Shown: one piece after another, positions 52,012 to 60,985 of the stretch
Layout of the letters: every line of letters begins with the position of its first letter
How positions within the stretch are numbered: the first letter of the stretch is position 1
Assembly: GCA_030430165.1 (NCBI GenBank)
Contig: JAUIGL010000032.1
Location: forward strand, 1-62,126
Length of the DNA stretch: 62,126 nucleotides
Source: a bacterium
Lineage (GTDB): Bacteria; Desulfobacterota; Binatia; HRBIN30; CADEER01
Direction: 5' to 3'
Program-made: the position numbers and the translations under genes
Notes under the pieces: generated by a model
What the model was told of the DNA's origin: nothing
Seen by the model: only the letters and a program-made list of their open reading frames with translations
Database searches by the model: none

Positions 52012-52764
52012 ATGTACTGTCGCACCGGATTGACGGCGATCGCCCTCACGCTGGCCCTCAGCACGACCGCCACGGCGCAAGAGCCCTGCCCGTGCGACTG
52101 CGACGGCAACGGCAGTGTCGGCGTTTCCGAGCTGGTGCGCGCGGTCAACATCGCGCTCGGACAAGCCGACATCACCACCTGCATGGCTGCCGACAGCAGC
52201 GGCGACGGCGAGGTCGCCGTCAACGAGCTGATCCGCGGCGTCAACGCGGCGCTCGACGGTTGCGATGCCGCGACCAGGACGCCGACTCCAACCGCGCCGA
52301 CCAGCACGCCGACTCCCGACGAGCCGACCAGCACCCCGGTCACCGGACAGCTCCCGCCAACCGATTCGGCGGAGTTGGTTCCGTGGCTCCAGGCGGGCGC
52401 CTACCTCGGATGGACCTCTGAGTCGGCGATTCACGTTTCCGGCGGTCCGCACCCGTCGGCAGTGCTCACCTACTTCAACGATACGCTCATCGCTTCCCTG
52501 CAAGCCGGCAACGCCGCCCACCCGGTCGACTCTGCGACAGTGAAGGAGCTCTACAACAATTCCGGCGAGATCAACGGCTGGGCGGTCAGCGTCAAGACCC
52601 AGGCCGACAGCGCATCGGGCGACGGCTGGTACTGGTACGAGCGCGTCGGCAACTCCGTCTTCGCCGACGGCAACGGCGTCGGTCTATGCGCGAACTGCCA
52701 CGGGACGACCACCAGCGGCTTCACGTCGAAGGACTACATCCTCGCGCCGTTCCCGCTGCAGTAG
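52012..52764 (+). CDS. Secreted EF-hand pair plus cytochrome P460-like haem protein
   Basis: A 250-residue exported protein. After the signal peptide (TAIALTLALSTTATA) comes a 59-residue Cys-flanked EF-hand module at 26-84 (loops DCDGNGSVGVSE and DSSGDGEVAVNE) that is 35 of 59 residues identical to the C-terminal module of the 1951-4326 protein. A short Thr-Pro linker (85-110) follows. The rest has the P460-like order HVSGGPHPSAVLTYFND, TVKELYNN, GWAVSVKTQ, GDGWYWYE and a haem c motif CANCH at 226-230, near the C-terminus. The haem group is probably covalent. The role may be redox chemistry on the cell surface. The start at 52012 is fixed by the signal peptide. Confidence 0.78.
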   Translation: MYCRTGLTAIALTLALSTTATAQEPCPCDCDGNGSVGVSELVRAVNIALGQADITTCMAADSSGDGEVAVNELIRGVNAALDGCDAATRTPTPTAPTSTPTPDEPTSTPVTGQLPPTDSAELVPWLQAGAYLGWTSESAIHVSGGPHPSAVLTYFNDTLIASLQAGNAAHPVDSATVKELYNNSGEINGWAVSVKTQADSASGDGWYWYERVGNSVFADGNGVGLCANCHGTTTSGFTSKDYILAPFPLQ

Positions 52765-52782
52765 GATCGACCAGCAGATTCC

Positions 52783-54306
52783 TCAGCCGCTCAGTCGGGC
52801 GCGCAGCTCGTTCTTCACGATCTTGCCGCTCGAATTCTTGGGCAACTCGTCGACGAAGATCACGCGCTTCGGCTTCTTGTAACCGGCGAGGTTGTCGCGC
52901 ACTAGATCGATCAGCTCGCCCTCCTCGACGTGTTCGCCGGCGCGCAGCGCCACGAACGCGCAGACGTTCTCCCCCCAGCGCGGATCCGGCTCGCCGACGA
53001 CGGCGACTTCGCGCACGGCCGGGTGCATGTGCAACACGTCCTCGACCTCGCGTGAGGCGACGTTCTCGCCGCCGGTGACGATGATGTCCTTCTTGCGATC
53101 GACGACATAGAGGAAGCCCTCCGCATCGCGCCGGCCGATGTCGCCGGTGCGAAACCAACCGTCGACCATCGACGCCGCGGTCGCCTCCGGGTTGGCCCAA
53201 TATCCCGCGGTCACCTGCGGACCGCGCACCGCGATCTCGCCGGCCTCGCCCGCCGCGACGTCGGCTCCGTCCGGATCGAGGATCCGTAGACCGAGCAGCG
53301 GCCCCGGCTTGCCGGCGGCGGTCAGCAGGTGCGGCTCGCCTTCGAGGCCGCGCCGGTGTGCCTCGGCGTCGAGGAAGACCGCGTTGCCGGAGAGCTCGGT
53401 CATGCCGTAGCCCTGGCCGAAGTCGCAACGCAAGCGGTCGAGCCCGCGCCGCAGCACCGCCGCCGGAATCGCCGAAGCGCCGTAGGCAACCGAGCGCAGG
53501 CAATCGAGATCGACGTCGCCCAGCCCCGGGTCGTCGAGCAGCATCGCGATCATCGTCGGCGCCAGCGACATCGTCGTCACCCGATGGCGTTCGATCGCGT
53601 CGAGCACGGCGCCCGCGGTGAAGCGGCGCAACAACACCACCGGGCGGCGGTGCAGGTGGAAGACGCAGACGTTGTGCCCCGAGACGTGACACAGCGGGAA
53701 GGGGTAGAGATAGCGATCCGACGCGTGCACCGGGCGCCCGAGCGAAGCAGCCACCAGACCGGCAATCAGGTTGGCGTGGCTCAGCATCGCACCCTTTGGC
53801 CGTCCGGTGGTGCCGCTGGTGTAGATCAACCAGGCGACGTCCTCCGCAGCCCTGTCGCAAGGCGCTGGCGTCGCCGGGGCGCTTGCCGCGAAGTCGGCGA
53901 AAGCGATCTCCTCGGGCCGCGCCGAATCGATCGCGATGCGATGCTCGACGCTCGGCGGGATCCCGGCCTCGCACAGCCGATCGAGATGCACCCGCTCGCC
54001 GATCACCGCGCGCGCGCCGCAATCGGCGAGCATCGCCGCCAGCTCGCGGCCGGCGAGCCGGTAGTTCAACAGAACCAGGCACATGCCGGCGCGCGGCACC
54101 GCGTAGTAGGCGTCGACCACCGCCGGGTGATTCTCGGCGAGCACGGCGATCCGGTCGCCGGCACCGGCGACGGTCTGCAGCGCGGCGCACAGCCGGTCGA
54201 CCCGGGCGTCGAGCTCGGCGAACGACCACTGCTCGTCGCCAAACACCAGGGCCGTCTCGGACGGAGCTTCGCGCGCAGCGTTTTCCAGGACCTGATCGAG
54301 CAACAC
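52783..54306 (-). CDS. AMP-dependent acyl-CoA ligase
   Basis: A 507-residue ANL ligase. Motifs are LIYTSGTTGRPKG (A3), GYGMTELSGNAVF (A5), WFRTGDIGRRDAEGF (A7), RKKDIIVTGGENVA (A8) and NSSGKIVKNELR (A10 Lys). The region YPFPLCHVSGHNVCVFHLH may form the acyl pocket. The substrate is open (fatty acid, bile-acid-like or aromatic). GTG 54306 is preferred because the longer frame would run into the divergent DUF1499 gene. It is the third acyl-CoA ligase in the window. Confidence 0.88.
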   Translation of the reverse strand: MLLDQVLENAAREAPSETALVFGDEQWSFAELDARVDRLCAALQTVAGAGDRIAVLAENHPAVVDAYYAVPRAGMCLVLLNYRLAGRELAAMLADCGARAVIGERVHLDRLCEAGIPPSVEHRIAIDSARPEEIAFADFAASAPATPAPCDRAAEDVAWLIYTSGTTGRPKGAMLSHANLIAGLVAASLGRPVHASDRYLYPFPLCHVSGHNVCVFHLHRRPVVLLRRFTAGAVLDAIERHRVTTMSLAPTMIAMLLDDPGLGDVDLDCLRSVAYGASAIPAAVLRRGLDRLRCDFGQGYGMTELSGNAVFLDAEAHRRGLEGEPHLLTAAGKPGPLLGLRILDPDGADVAAGEAGEIAVRGPQVTAGYWANPEATAASMVDGWFRTGDIGRRDAEGFLYVVDRKKDIIVTGGENVASREVEDVLHMHPAVREVAVVGEPDPRWGENVCAFVALRAGEHVEEGELIDLVRDNLAGYKKPKRVIFVDELPKNSSGKIVKNELRARLSG

Positions 54307-54404
54307 GCGGTCAGCTTGCCGGATCCGAGACGGGATGGCTAACTTCGGTGGCCGCGATGAACCGACGCCACGACCCGCATCAGCAACCAACTCGACAGAC
54401 CGCA

Positions 54405-54887
54405 ATGCCGCGGCGGCGACGGCGCCGGCTCGCCGCGCTCCTGCTGGCGTCGGCGGCGGCCACTGTAATGTCCTGCGCCGGTCGCCGGCCGGACAACCTC
54501 TCCACCGCCGGCAGCATGCTGCGGCCGTGCCCGAGCTCGCCCAACTGCGTTTGCAGCGACGACGCCGAGCCGAATCACTGGATCGCGCCGTTCGCCCTGC
54601 TGATTCCCCCCGACGAGGCGTGGGTAGTCGCGGTCGAGGTGGTCGAGCAGCTGCCGCGCACCACCATTCTCAGCCGCACCGACCAGTACCTGCACGCCGA
54701 GTGCCGCAGCCCGACATGGGGATTCGTCGACGACCTCGAGCTGTCGTTGCGCTCCGGCACCTTCGAAATTGCAGTGCGCTCGTCTTCTCGGATCGGCTAC
54801 GGCGATATGGGCGTGAATCGCGAACGCGTCGAGACCATCCGCACCGAGCTGGCGCGGCGCGGCGTCACCCGCCTCAACGCGCCTTGA
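54405..54887 (+). CDS. DUF1499-family lipoprotein
   Basis: A 160-residue DUF1499 protein. After a basic N-terminus and a lipoprotein signal (LAALLLASAAATVMSC, lipobox Cys), the domain has CPSSPNCVCSD, LPRT, YLHAECRS, GFVDDLE and VRSSSRIGYGDMGVNRERVE, a set of segments found together in DUF1499. The function is unknown. ATG 54405 is chosen so that the lipobox lies at a usual distance, and ATG 54357 is possible. Its 3' end overlaps the convergent DUF2141 gene by 14 bp. Confidence 0.8.
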   Translation: MPRRRRRRLAALLLASAAATVMSCAGRRPDNLSTAGSMLRPCPSSPNCVCSDDAEPNHWIAPFALLIPPDEAWVVAVEVVEQLPRTTILSRTDQYLHAECRSPTWGFVDDLELSLRSGTFEIAVRSSSRIGYGDMGVNRERVETIRTELARRGVTRLNAP

Positions 54888-55305
54888 TCTCGATCACCTG
54901 GTCGGCGTCGGTGTGCTCGAACTTCGCGTCGTCGAAGTCGGGCGGACTCATCAGGCCCATGACGTTGTTGGAGAACCCGTACCCTTCCTTGGGCCCGCGC
55001 CAACCGATGTCGAGCTTCTGATTACCATCTTCGTCGTGGAACACCTTGACCGCGTATTCGCCGGGCGGCACCGCAGCGAAGGTCGCCACCGCCTCGCCCG
55101 ACTCGACCGGCACCGCCGCGGCGAACGTCGTCTGGTCACCGCTCTCGAAGACCTCGCGTGAGTTCGCCACCGAGAACATCGCCGAGCCACCTTCCTTCTC
55201 GAGCCCGCTAAAGCGAACCGTCAGGCTGCCCGCCTGCGCCGCCGAAACCGCGGCAACCACGAGCAAGCCGACCTTGGTGACCCCCTTGAAGACCTGATCC
55301 AACAT
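54874..55305 (-). CDS. DUF2141-family secreted protein
   Basis: A 143-residue exported protein with signal peptide (VGLLVVAAVSAAQA) and the DUF2141 beta-sandwich: LTVRFSGL, then AVKVFHDEDGNQKLD and GPKEGYGFSNNVMG. GAGGAGGG before ATG 55305 is a strong ribosome site. The gene ends inside the 3' end of the convergent DUF1499 gene (14-bp overlap). The function is not known. The DEDGNQKLD loop may bind calcium. Confidence 0.85.
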   Translation of the reverse strand: MLDQVFKGVTKVGLLVVAAVSAAQAGSLTVRFSGLEKEGGSAMFSVANSREVFESGDQTTFAAAVPVESGEAVATFAAVPPGEYAVKVFHDEDGNQKLDIGWRGPKEGYGFSNNVMGLMSPPDFDDAKFEHTDADQVIEIKAR

Positions 55306-55396
55306 CGTGCCCTCCTCGACCGGACGATAGATCACATTCCGAGGCGAACGGCGATGGCAATCGATTCCGCGGCGGGTTACACCGGTGCGGTTGGCC

Positions 55397-56035
55397 ATGG
55401 ACCTCGAACGATTCAGAGAGCTGCCGATCGTCGGCATCGTCCGCGGACAGGGCTCCGAGCCGGTCGAAGAGCTGATCGAAACGGTCATCGGCGCTGGACT
55501 GACCAGTCTCGAGATCACCATGAACACGCCGAACGCCGGAGATCTGATCCGCCGGGCGGCGGCAAGCGCCGGCGGCAGGATGGCGATCGGCGCCGGCACC
55601 GTACTCGACACCGAGCAACTCGCCGTCGCGCTCGACGCCGGCGCCAGTTTCATCGTCATGCCGACCCTGGTCCACGAGGTCGTCGAAAGCTGCGCCGAGC
55701 GAGGCATCCCGGTCTTCCCCGGAGCTTTGACGCCGCAGGAGATCTCCGATGCCTGGCGGGCCGGGGCGACGATGGTGAAGGTGTTTCCCGCCAAATTCTT
55801 CGGTCCGCCCTACTTCCGCGAGATCAAGGGTCCCTTCCACGACATCGAGCTGCTCGCCTGCGGCGGTGTCGACAGCTCCAATCTGGCCGATTTCTTCGCT
55901 GCCGGCGCCTCCGCGGTCGCCTTCGGCGGCAGTATTTTCAAGCCGAGCTGGATCGACGGCAGCGGCCTCGACCACGTCGCCGCGGCGATTGCCGAGCTGC
56001 TGCAGGCGTATCGACAGCACAGCGGCGACACCTGA
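55397..56035 (+). CDS. KDPG/KHG aldolase family protein (Eda-like)
   Basis: A 212-residue class I aldolase of the 2-keto-3-deoxy-6-phosphogluconate type, which cleaves KDPG or 4-hydroxy-2-oxoglutarate to pyruvate and an aldehyde in the Entner-Doudoroff or related pathways. The catalytic Glu39 is in LEITMNTP and the Schiff-base Lys128 is in ATMVKVFPA. GAGTVLD and ACGGVDSSN complete the barrel. No edd gene is adjacent, so the substrate is not proven. ATG 55397 is preferred over GTG 55385. Confidence 0.88.
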   Translation: MDLERFRELPIVGIVRGQGSEPVEELIETVIGAGLTSLEITMNTPNAGDLIRRAAASAGGRMAIGAGTVLDTEQLAVALDAGASFIVMPTLVHEVVESCAERGIPVFPGALTPQEISDAWRAGATMVKVFPAKFFGPPYFREIKGPFHDIELLACGGVDSSNLADFFAAGASAVAFGGSIFKPSWIDGSGLDHVAAAIAELLQAYRQHSGDT

Positions 56036-56176
56036 GCCAAAAAGCCCCTCGCGGCTGCGGCGAGAAATCGATACCATGCGGGGCCCCCTTGGCGACCGCC
56101 ATCAGATACTCTAATCGTGCAGGTACGCCCCGGGCTTCGGCCCGACCGATTCAAACCATGGAGCGATCCGATACTC

Positions 56177-57172
56177 ATGCCCGAAGAAACGAAAGAAAAC
56201 GGACACGGTAGCTGGTTGACCTACCGCCCCGAAATCCGAGTGCTCGACTGCACCGTCCGCGACGGCGGATTGATGAACGACCACCGCTTCACCGACGAGC
56301 TGGTGCGCGCCGTCTACGACACCTGCGTCGCCGCCGGTGTCGACTATATGGAGCTCGGCTACAAGAACTCCAAGGACCAGTTTCCCAAGGCCGACTTCGG
56401 CCCGTGGAAGCACTGCGACGAAGAGGACATGCGGCGGATCGTCGGCGACAACGACACCGACCTCAAGCTGTCGGCAATCGCCGACGCCGAAAAGTCCGAC
56501 TACAAGAAAGACATCTTGCCGGCCAAAGACAGCGTCCTCGACCTGATCCGGGTGGCGACCTACATCCACCAGATTCCGGTCGCGTTGGAGATGATCCACG
56601 ATGCCCATGAGAAGGGCTACGAGACGACGGTCAACGTCATGGCCGTTTCGACCGTGCACGAGAACGACCTCGAAGAAGGACTGCAGGTTCTCTCGGAGTC
56701 GCCGGTCGGAACCATCTACCTGGTCGACAGCTTCGGCTCGTTCTACTCGGAAGAGGTGCGCGCCCTGACCAAGCAGTACCTCGACGCGTGCGCGGCATCG
56801 GGCAAGGAAGTCGGCATCCACACCCACAACAACCAGCAGCTCGCCTACGCCAACACCATCGAAGCGGTGGTGCAGGGAGCCAACATGCTCGACGCGACCA
56901 TGGCCGGCCTCGGTCGTGGCGCCGGCAACTGTCCGCTCGAGCTGCTGATCGGATTCCTCAAGAATCCCAAGTACCGCCTGCGGCCGATTCTCGACTGCGT
57001 CGAGAACCACATCCTGCCGCTGCGCGAGTCGATGCACTGGGGATTCGACCTGACCTACATGCTGACCGGACTGCTCAACCAGCACCCGCGCGCCGCCATG
57101 GGCTACCTCGGCAAGCCCGAGAAAGAGCGCGAGGGCATCGTCAAGTTCTACGACGAGGTGATGGAAGTTTGA
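56177..57172 (+). CDS. DRE-TIM metallolyase-type aldolase
   Basis: A 331-residue aldolase of the HMG-CoA lyase/4-hydroxy-2-oxovalerate aldolase/homocitrate synthase superfamily. The metal and base motif appears as DCTVRDGG at residues 24-31, and the second metal ligand set is HTHNN at 215-219. GRGAGNCPLE is the glycine-rich end of the barrel. The exact substrate is unknown. ATG 56177 starts it, and the upstream frame has no homology. It lies 141 bp after the KDPG aldolase, and both make carbon-carbon cleavages, so a shared pathway is possible. Confidence 0.82.
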   Translation: MPEETKENGHGSWLTYRPEIRVLDCTVRDGGLMNDHRFTDELVRAVYDTCVAAGVDYMELGYKNSKDQFPKADFGPWKHCDEEDMRRIVGDNDTDLKLSAIADAEKSDYKKDILPAKDSVLDLIRVATYIHQIPVALEMIHDAHEKGYETTVNVMAVSTVHENDLEEGLQVLSESPVGTIYLVDSFGSFYSEEVRALTKQYLDACAASGKEVGIHTHNNQQLAYANTIEAVVQGANMLDATMAGLGRGAGNCPLELLIGFLKNPKYRLRPILDCVENHILPLRESMHWGFDLTYMLTGLLNQHPRAAMGYLGKPEKEREGIVKFYDEVMEV

Positions 57173-57257
57173 TCGGGGTACGGGGTACGGGGTACGGCCT
57201 ACTGGGCCGCACCCCGTCCGCTTGAGACCGTACCCCGTACCCTGTACCCCGTACCCT
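57173..57257. repeat. GGGGTAC heptamer hairpin, copy 2
   Basis: Three GGGGTAC units and, after about 35 bp, several GTACCCC/GTACCCTG units that can pair with them. It starts directly after the stop at 57172 and separates the DRE-TIM aldolase from the convergent carotenoid oxygenase. It is similar to 9924-10020. Confidence 0.8.
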
Positions 57258-57278
57258 TATTGCGTAGGCCCCTCCCCC

Positions 57279-58670
57279 TTACTCTGCCATCCAGTTCGCG
57301 TGGAAGCCCAGCGGCATGCGCCGCGGGATTCGTACGCGGGCGACCGGACCGGCTTCGATGTTGCGGGCGTCGAGAACGATCAGCTCGGTCTTCTCGGTGA
57401 GGCGGTCGACTCCGACCGTCATCACCCAGCCGTCGTCTTCAGCCGCGCCCGACGGATCGGGCGCGAAGATGTGCTCGCCGACCACCACCGAGTCGCCGTG
57501 GGTGTACGTCGTCGCCGCGCCGCTCTCGATGTCGTACTTGACCACCGCGTTGAAGTCGAAGCCGAAGCCCCAGTCGCGCGCCATCGAGTTGTACATGTAG
57601 CGATGCCGCCGGCCAGCCAGCGTGTCGTTGATGCGCGGGAACTCACCGGCGCGGTCGTCGGTCTGCTCGCCGCGCACGGTGCCGGCAGCGAGGTCGACTT
57701 CCCAGCGATGCGGGTACGGCTCTTCGGTCTGGTTGGGAGCGTCGAACTGCAAACCGCCCGGCATGCGGTCGAAGATCGGCGCGTGGATCACGACCTTGTC
57801 GCCGTCCTCGAAGGCGTTGAAGAAATGAACGGCATAGCCGGGGTCGACGTCGAACCAGCGGACGTCGTCGTTGGTGCCGCGCCGCGGCAGGATGCCGATT
57901 CGCGTGCCCTTGTCGGGCTCCCAACGCATCCCGGGTTCGCCACGCATCATCGCTTCGACGTCGAAGATCGCCGGTGAGTCGAGAAAGACCGCGTAGTTCT
58001 CGGTGATCGTGAAGTCGTGCATCATGATCGGGTTGGGGATCTCGATCACCGCGCTGTGCACCAGGTTCCCGTCGGCATCGGCGACGTGGTAGCGCAGATA
58101 GGGCGGAAACGGGCTGTACCCGAAGAACACCATCTCGCCGGTCACCGGATCGATCTTGGGATGCGCGGTCATCGATCCCTCGAGCTTGCCGGCAAAGTCG
58201 TACTCGCCGACGGTCTCCAGCTCGCGCGTCATCTCGGTCGGCAGGCTGGCTTCCATCAGCGCGAGGTAACGCCCGGCGTGACGCACGTAGTGCGTGTTGG
58301 CGTTGTTCTTCATCATGCCGCCTTCGGCCATCACGTCGTCTTCCGGAATTCGAAACTCCGAAACGCTGCCGTAACAGGCCTGGCCGCGCTTGCGTTCGAC
58401 CAGCAACCCCTTCGACTGCACCCAGCGATTGCGATAGCGCGCCTTGCCGTCCTCGAAGTACACCGCGTGAATCATGCCGTCGCCGTCGAACGGATGGTAC
58501 GCGCCGAGCGGCGCGAACTGCGGGTTCGGTCCGTTGCGGGTGAAGATCCCGTTCAGCCCGGCCGGCAGCTCGCCGACCACCTCGAGATCCCGGTCATCGC
58601 GCTCGTCCGTCACCGGCGCCATCAGGCCGGCGAGAAACTGGTTTTCGATGGATTTCGCTTCCGCGCCCAC
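57279..58670 (-). CDS. Carotenoid cleavage oxygenase (RPE65 family)
   Basis: A 463-residue non-haem iron dioxygenase of the RPE65/CCD superfamily, which cleaves polyene or stilbene-type double bonds. The four iron-binding His are visible in TAHPKIDP, MMHDFTI, VHFFNAFED and GFHANWM, and the N-terminal FTRNGPNPQFAP is typical. The natural substrate could be a carotenoid or a lignin-type stilbene, and no carotenoid biosynthesis gene is in the window. GTG 58670 with GGGAGG seven bases upstream is preferred to the longer ATG frame. Confidence 0.9.
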   Translation of the reverse strand: MGAEAKSIENQFLAGLMAPVTDERDDRDLEVVGELPAGLNGIFTRNGPNPQFAPLGAYHPFDGDGMIHAVYFEDGKARYRNRWVQSKGLLVERKRGQACYGSVSEFRIPEDDVMAEGGMMKNNANTHYVRHAGRYLALMEASLPTEMTRELETVGEYDFAGKLEGSMTAHPKIDPVTGEMVFFGYSPFPPYLRYHVADADGNLVHSAVIEIPNPIMMHDFTITENYAVFLDSPAIFDVEAMMRGEPGMRWEPDKGTRIGILPRRGTNDDVRWFDVDPGYAVHFFNAFEDGDKVVIHAPIFDRMPGGLQFDAPNQTEEPYPHRWEVDLAAGTVRGEQTDDRAGEFPRINDTLAGRRHRYMYNSMARDWGFGFDFNAVVKYDIESGAATTYTHGDSVVVGEHIFAPDPSGAAEDDGWVMTVGVDRLTEKTELIVLDARNIEAGPVARVRIPRRMPLGFHANWMAE

Positions 58671-58870
58671 GTTGTCCTCCCGTCTCGGCGGCCGCACTAC
58701 GGCCGTCCGAGCTTCACTAGTGAGTCGTCACTACGGTACGGGACGGAGTATCGGACAACCGCGGTATCGCGTCAAGCGCGAACCGTCGGCGAGCCGTTCC
58801 AGGCACACCGCGGGGTCATTCGTCCGGACGGGGGATTGAATCGGCGGGGAGCCCGCCGTAGGCGACCCCT

Positions 58871-60838
58871 ATGAGACGACTGCACAGCAAGCTCGGCTAT
58901 TTCCTCGGCAGACCCGGCGCCAGCCTGCGCCTATTGGTCGCATGCTCGGCGCTTACGGGCGCGGCACTGGCCCAGGAGGCGGCACTCGACGCCGCCGACC
59001 AGGCGACGATCGGCTCGGCGGTGGACGTGCGCTGGACCGGACCGGGCAACCAGTACGACTCGGTCTACGTGATCCTGCCGAGCGCCGGCGACGACGCGAA
59101 AGGGATCAACTCGGGCTCGATCACCAGCGGCAAGAATCCGGTGCGCGTGGTCATGCCGGACGATCCGGGCGAGTACGAGCTGCGCTACTGGGATCGCAAA
59201 GCCGGCAAGATTCTCGTTCGACGTCCGATCCGCGTCGTCGACGTGCCGACCGAGATCGCCGCCCCCGACGCCGCGCAGATGGGAGCAAAGATAGAGATCG
59301 GGTGGCAAGGCCCCGGCAACAGCTACGAGTTCATCGGACTATACGAGAGCGGCGCCGCCGACGACGCCAAGTCGCTGGCCGCGGCGACGGTGCTCGGCCG
59401 CAGCCCGATCGTGATGCACCTCCCCGAAACGCCGGGCCAGTTCGAGCTCCGCTACGTGACGCGTCAGAGCAAGCGCGTGCTGGCGCGCCGCCCGCTCGTC
59501 ATCGAAGGTGTCGAGGCGACGCTCGAAGCCCCCGACACCGCCGACGTCGGCTCGACCATCGAGATCCACTGGACCGGGCCCGGCAACCAGTACGATCAGC
59601 TCGCGCTCTACCCGGCCGGCGCCGAGGAAGGCGCGAAACCGGCTCGCAGCGAAGGGATCGTCAGCAAGCGCAACCCGGTGCCGATGCGGCTGCCGGAGCA
59701 GGCCGGCGCGTACGAGCTGCGCTACGTCACCCGCAAGAATGGCATCGTTCTGGCGACGCGGCCGATCGCCGTCGGCGGCGTCGACGCGGCACTCGACGCG
59801 CCGGAGCGCGCCACCGCCGGCACTCCGATCGACGTCGGCTGGACCGGCCCGGGCAACGACTACGACCTGATCGCACTCTACCCGGAGGGGGCCGAGGACG
59901 GCGCCAAGGCCGCCGCAACCGCCACCATCCTGAGCGCAAAGAACCCGGTGCTGCTGAACCTCCCGGATGAGGCGGGTCCCTACGAGCTGCGCTATCGCAC
60001 CGCGCAGCAGGGCACGGTACTGGCACGGCGCGCCATCACGGTCGAGCCGGGCGGGCGACTCGCCGTGGTTTTCGAGCGCGACGGCGAGATCGTCCAGACG
60101 AGCGGCGACGGCGCCGTCGAAATCATCCTCGACGCGTCCGGCAGCATGCTGCAGCGCGAAGACGGAACCCGGCGCATCGAGATCGCCCGCGGCGTCCTCG
60201 ACGAGCTCGTCCGCGATCAGCTCGACGACCAGCGTCTCTTCGCCCTGCGCGTCTTCGGCCACAAGGAAGCGGGCTCTTGTCGCACCGACATCGAGATCCC
60301 CCTCGGCCCGCTCGACCGCGACGCCGCGGCGACCCGCATCGCTTCGGTCAACGCGATGAATCTGGCGAAAACCCCGATCGCAGACTCACTCGCGAAGGTC
60401 CCCACCGACCTCGCCGGCGCCGACGGGCCAAAGACGGTCATCTTGATCACCGACGGCGAGGAAACCTGCGAAGGCGACCCGGCGGCGGTGATCCGCGACC
60501 TGCGCGCGCGCGGACTCGACGTCCAGGTGTCGATCGTCGGCTTCGCCATCGACGACCCGGAGCTCAAAGAAGACTTCCAGAGCTGGGCCGAGCTCGGCGG
60601 CGGACAGTACTTCGACGCGCGCTCGGCGAACGAGCTCACTCGATCGTTGCGCACGGTGATCTCGGGCCCCTTCCGAGTGCTCGACGCCGCCGGCAAGGTC
60701 GTCGGCAAAGGAGTCATCGGCGGCGCCGAGATCGTCCTGCCGGCGGGTACCTACAAAGTCGAAACCGTCGGCGGGTCGCCGCAGATCATCGACGACGTGG
60801 TCATCAAGCCCGACGAGCTGACCAAAGTCGCGTTCTGA
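58871..60838 (+). CDS. Secreted VWA-domain protein with four tandem beta repeats
   Basis: A 655-residue exported protein with signal peptide (LRLLVACSALTGAALA). Residues about 37-391 are four tandem repeats of about 88 residues, each with a WTGPGNxYD strand, LYPxGAxDGAK, KNPVxxxLP and YELRY...VLARRPIxV strands, an unnamed beta-sandwich. The VWA domain follows with the MIDAS motif DASGSM at 421-426 and ITDGEETC. The C-terminal domain (AAGKVVGKGVIGGAEIVLPA) is beta-rich. VWA domains bind metal-dependent partners, so a surface scaffold role is likely. The copies differ enough not to be recent duplications. It may be monocistronic. Confidence 0.85.
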   Translation: MRRLHSKLGYFLGRPGASLRLLVACSALTGAALAQEAALDAADQATIGSAVDVRWTGPGNQYDSVYVILPSAGDDAKGINSGSITSGKNPVRVVMPDDPGEYELRYWDRKAGKILVRRPIRVVDVPTEIAAPDAAQMGAKIEIGWQGPGNSYEFIGLYESGAADDAKSLAAATVLGRSPIVMHLPETPGQFELRYVTRQSKRVLARRPLVIEGVEATLEAPDTADVGSTIEIHWTGPGNQYDQLALYPAGAEEGAKPARSEGIVSKRNPVPMRLPEQAGAYELRYVTRKNGIVLATRPIAVGGVDAALDAPERATAGTPIDVGWTGPGNDYDLIALYPEGAEDGAKAAATATILSAKNPVLLNLPDEAGPYELRYRTAQQGTVLARRAITVEPGGRLAVVFERDGEIVQTSGDGAVEIILDASGSMLQREDGTRRIEIARGVLDELVRDQLDDQRLFALRVFGHKEAGSCRTDIEIPLGPLDRDAAATRIASVNAMNLAKTPIADSLAKVPTDLAGADGPKTVILITDGEETCEGDPAAVIRDLRARGLDVQVSIVGFAIDDPELKEDFQSWAELGGGQYFDARSANELTRSLRTVISGPFRVLDAAGKVVGKGVIGGAEIVLPAGTYKVETVGGSPQIIDDVVIKPDELTKVAF

Positions 60839-60863
60839 GCGGCGGTTGGGGCTCGGCCTTTCT

Positions 60864-60970
60864 AGCCGCAGATCGACGCGGATGAACGCAGATGGGTTTT
60901 CTGCCGCGCGAATCCCAGGAGTCTGAAGAAAAATCAGCGCACATCTGCGTCGATCTGCGGCTAAAAAAAC
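60864..60970. repeat. Inverted ATCTGCG repeat pair
   Basis: GCCGCAGATCGACGCGGATG at the left and CATCTGCGTCGATCTGCGGC at the right, about 55 bp apart, form an imperfect hairpin. The same unit is seen at 38012-38055 and 61470-61500. Located between the VWA gene and the convergent SnoaL-like gene. Confidence 0.7.
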
Positions 60971-60985
60971 CTGCCCGACTCTCGC

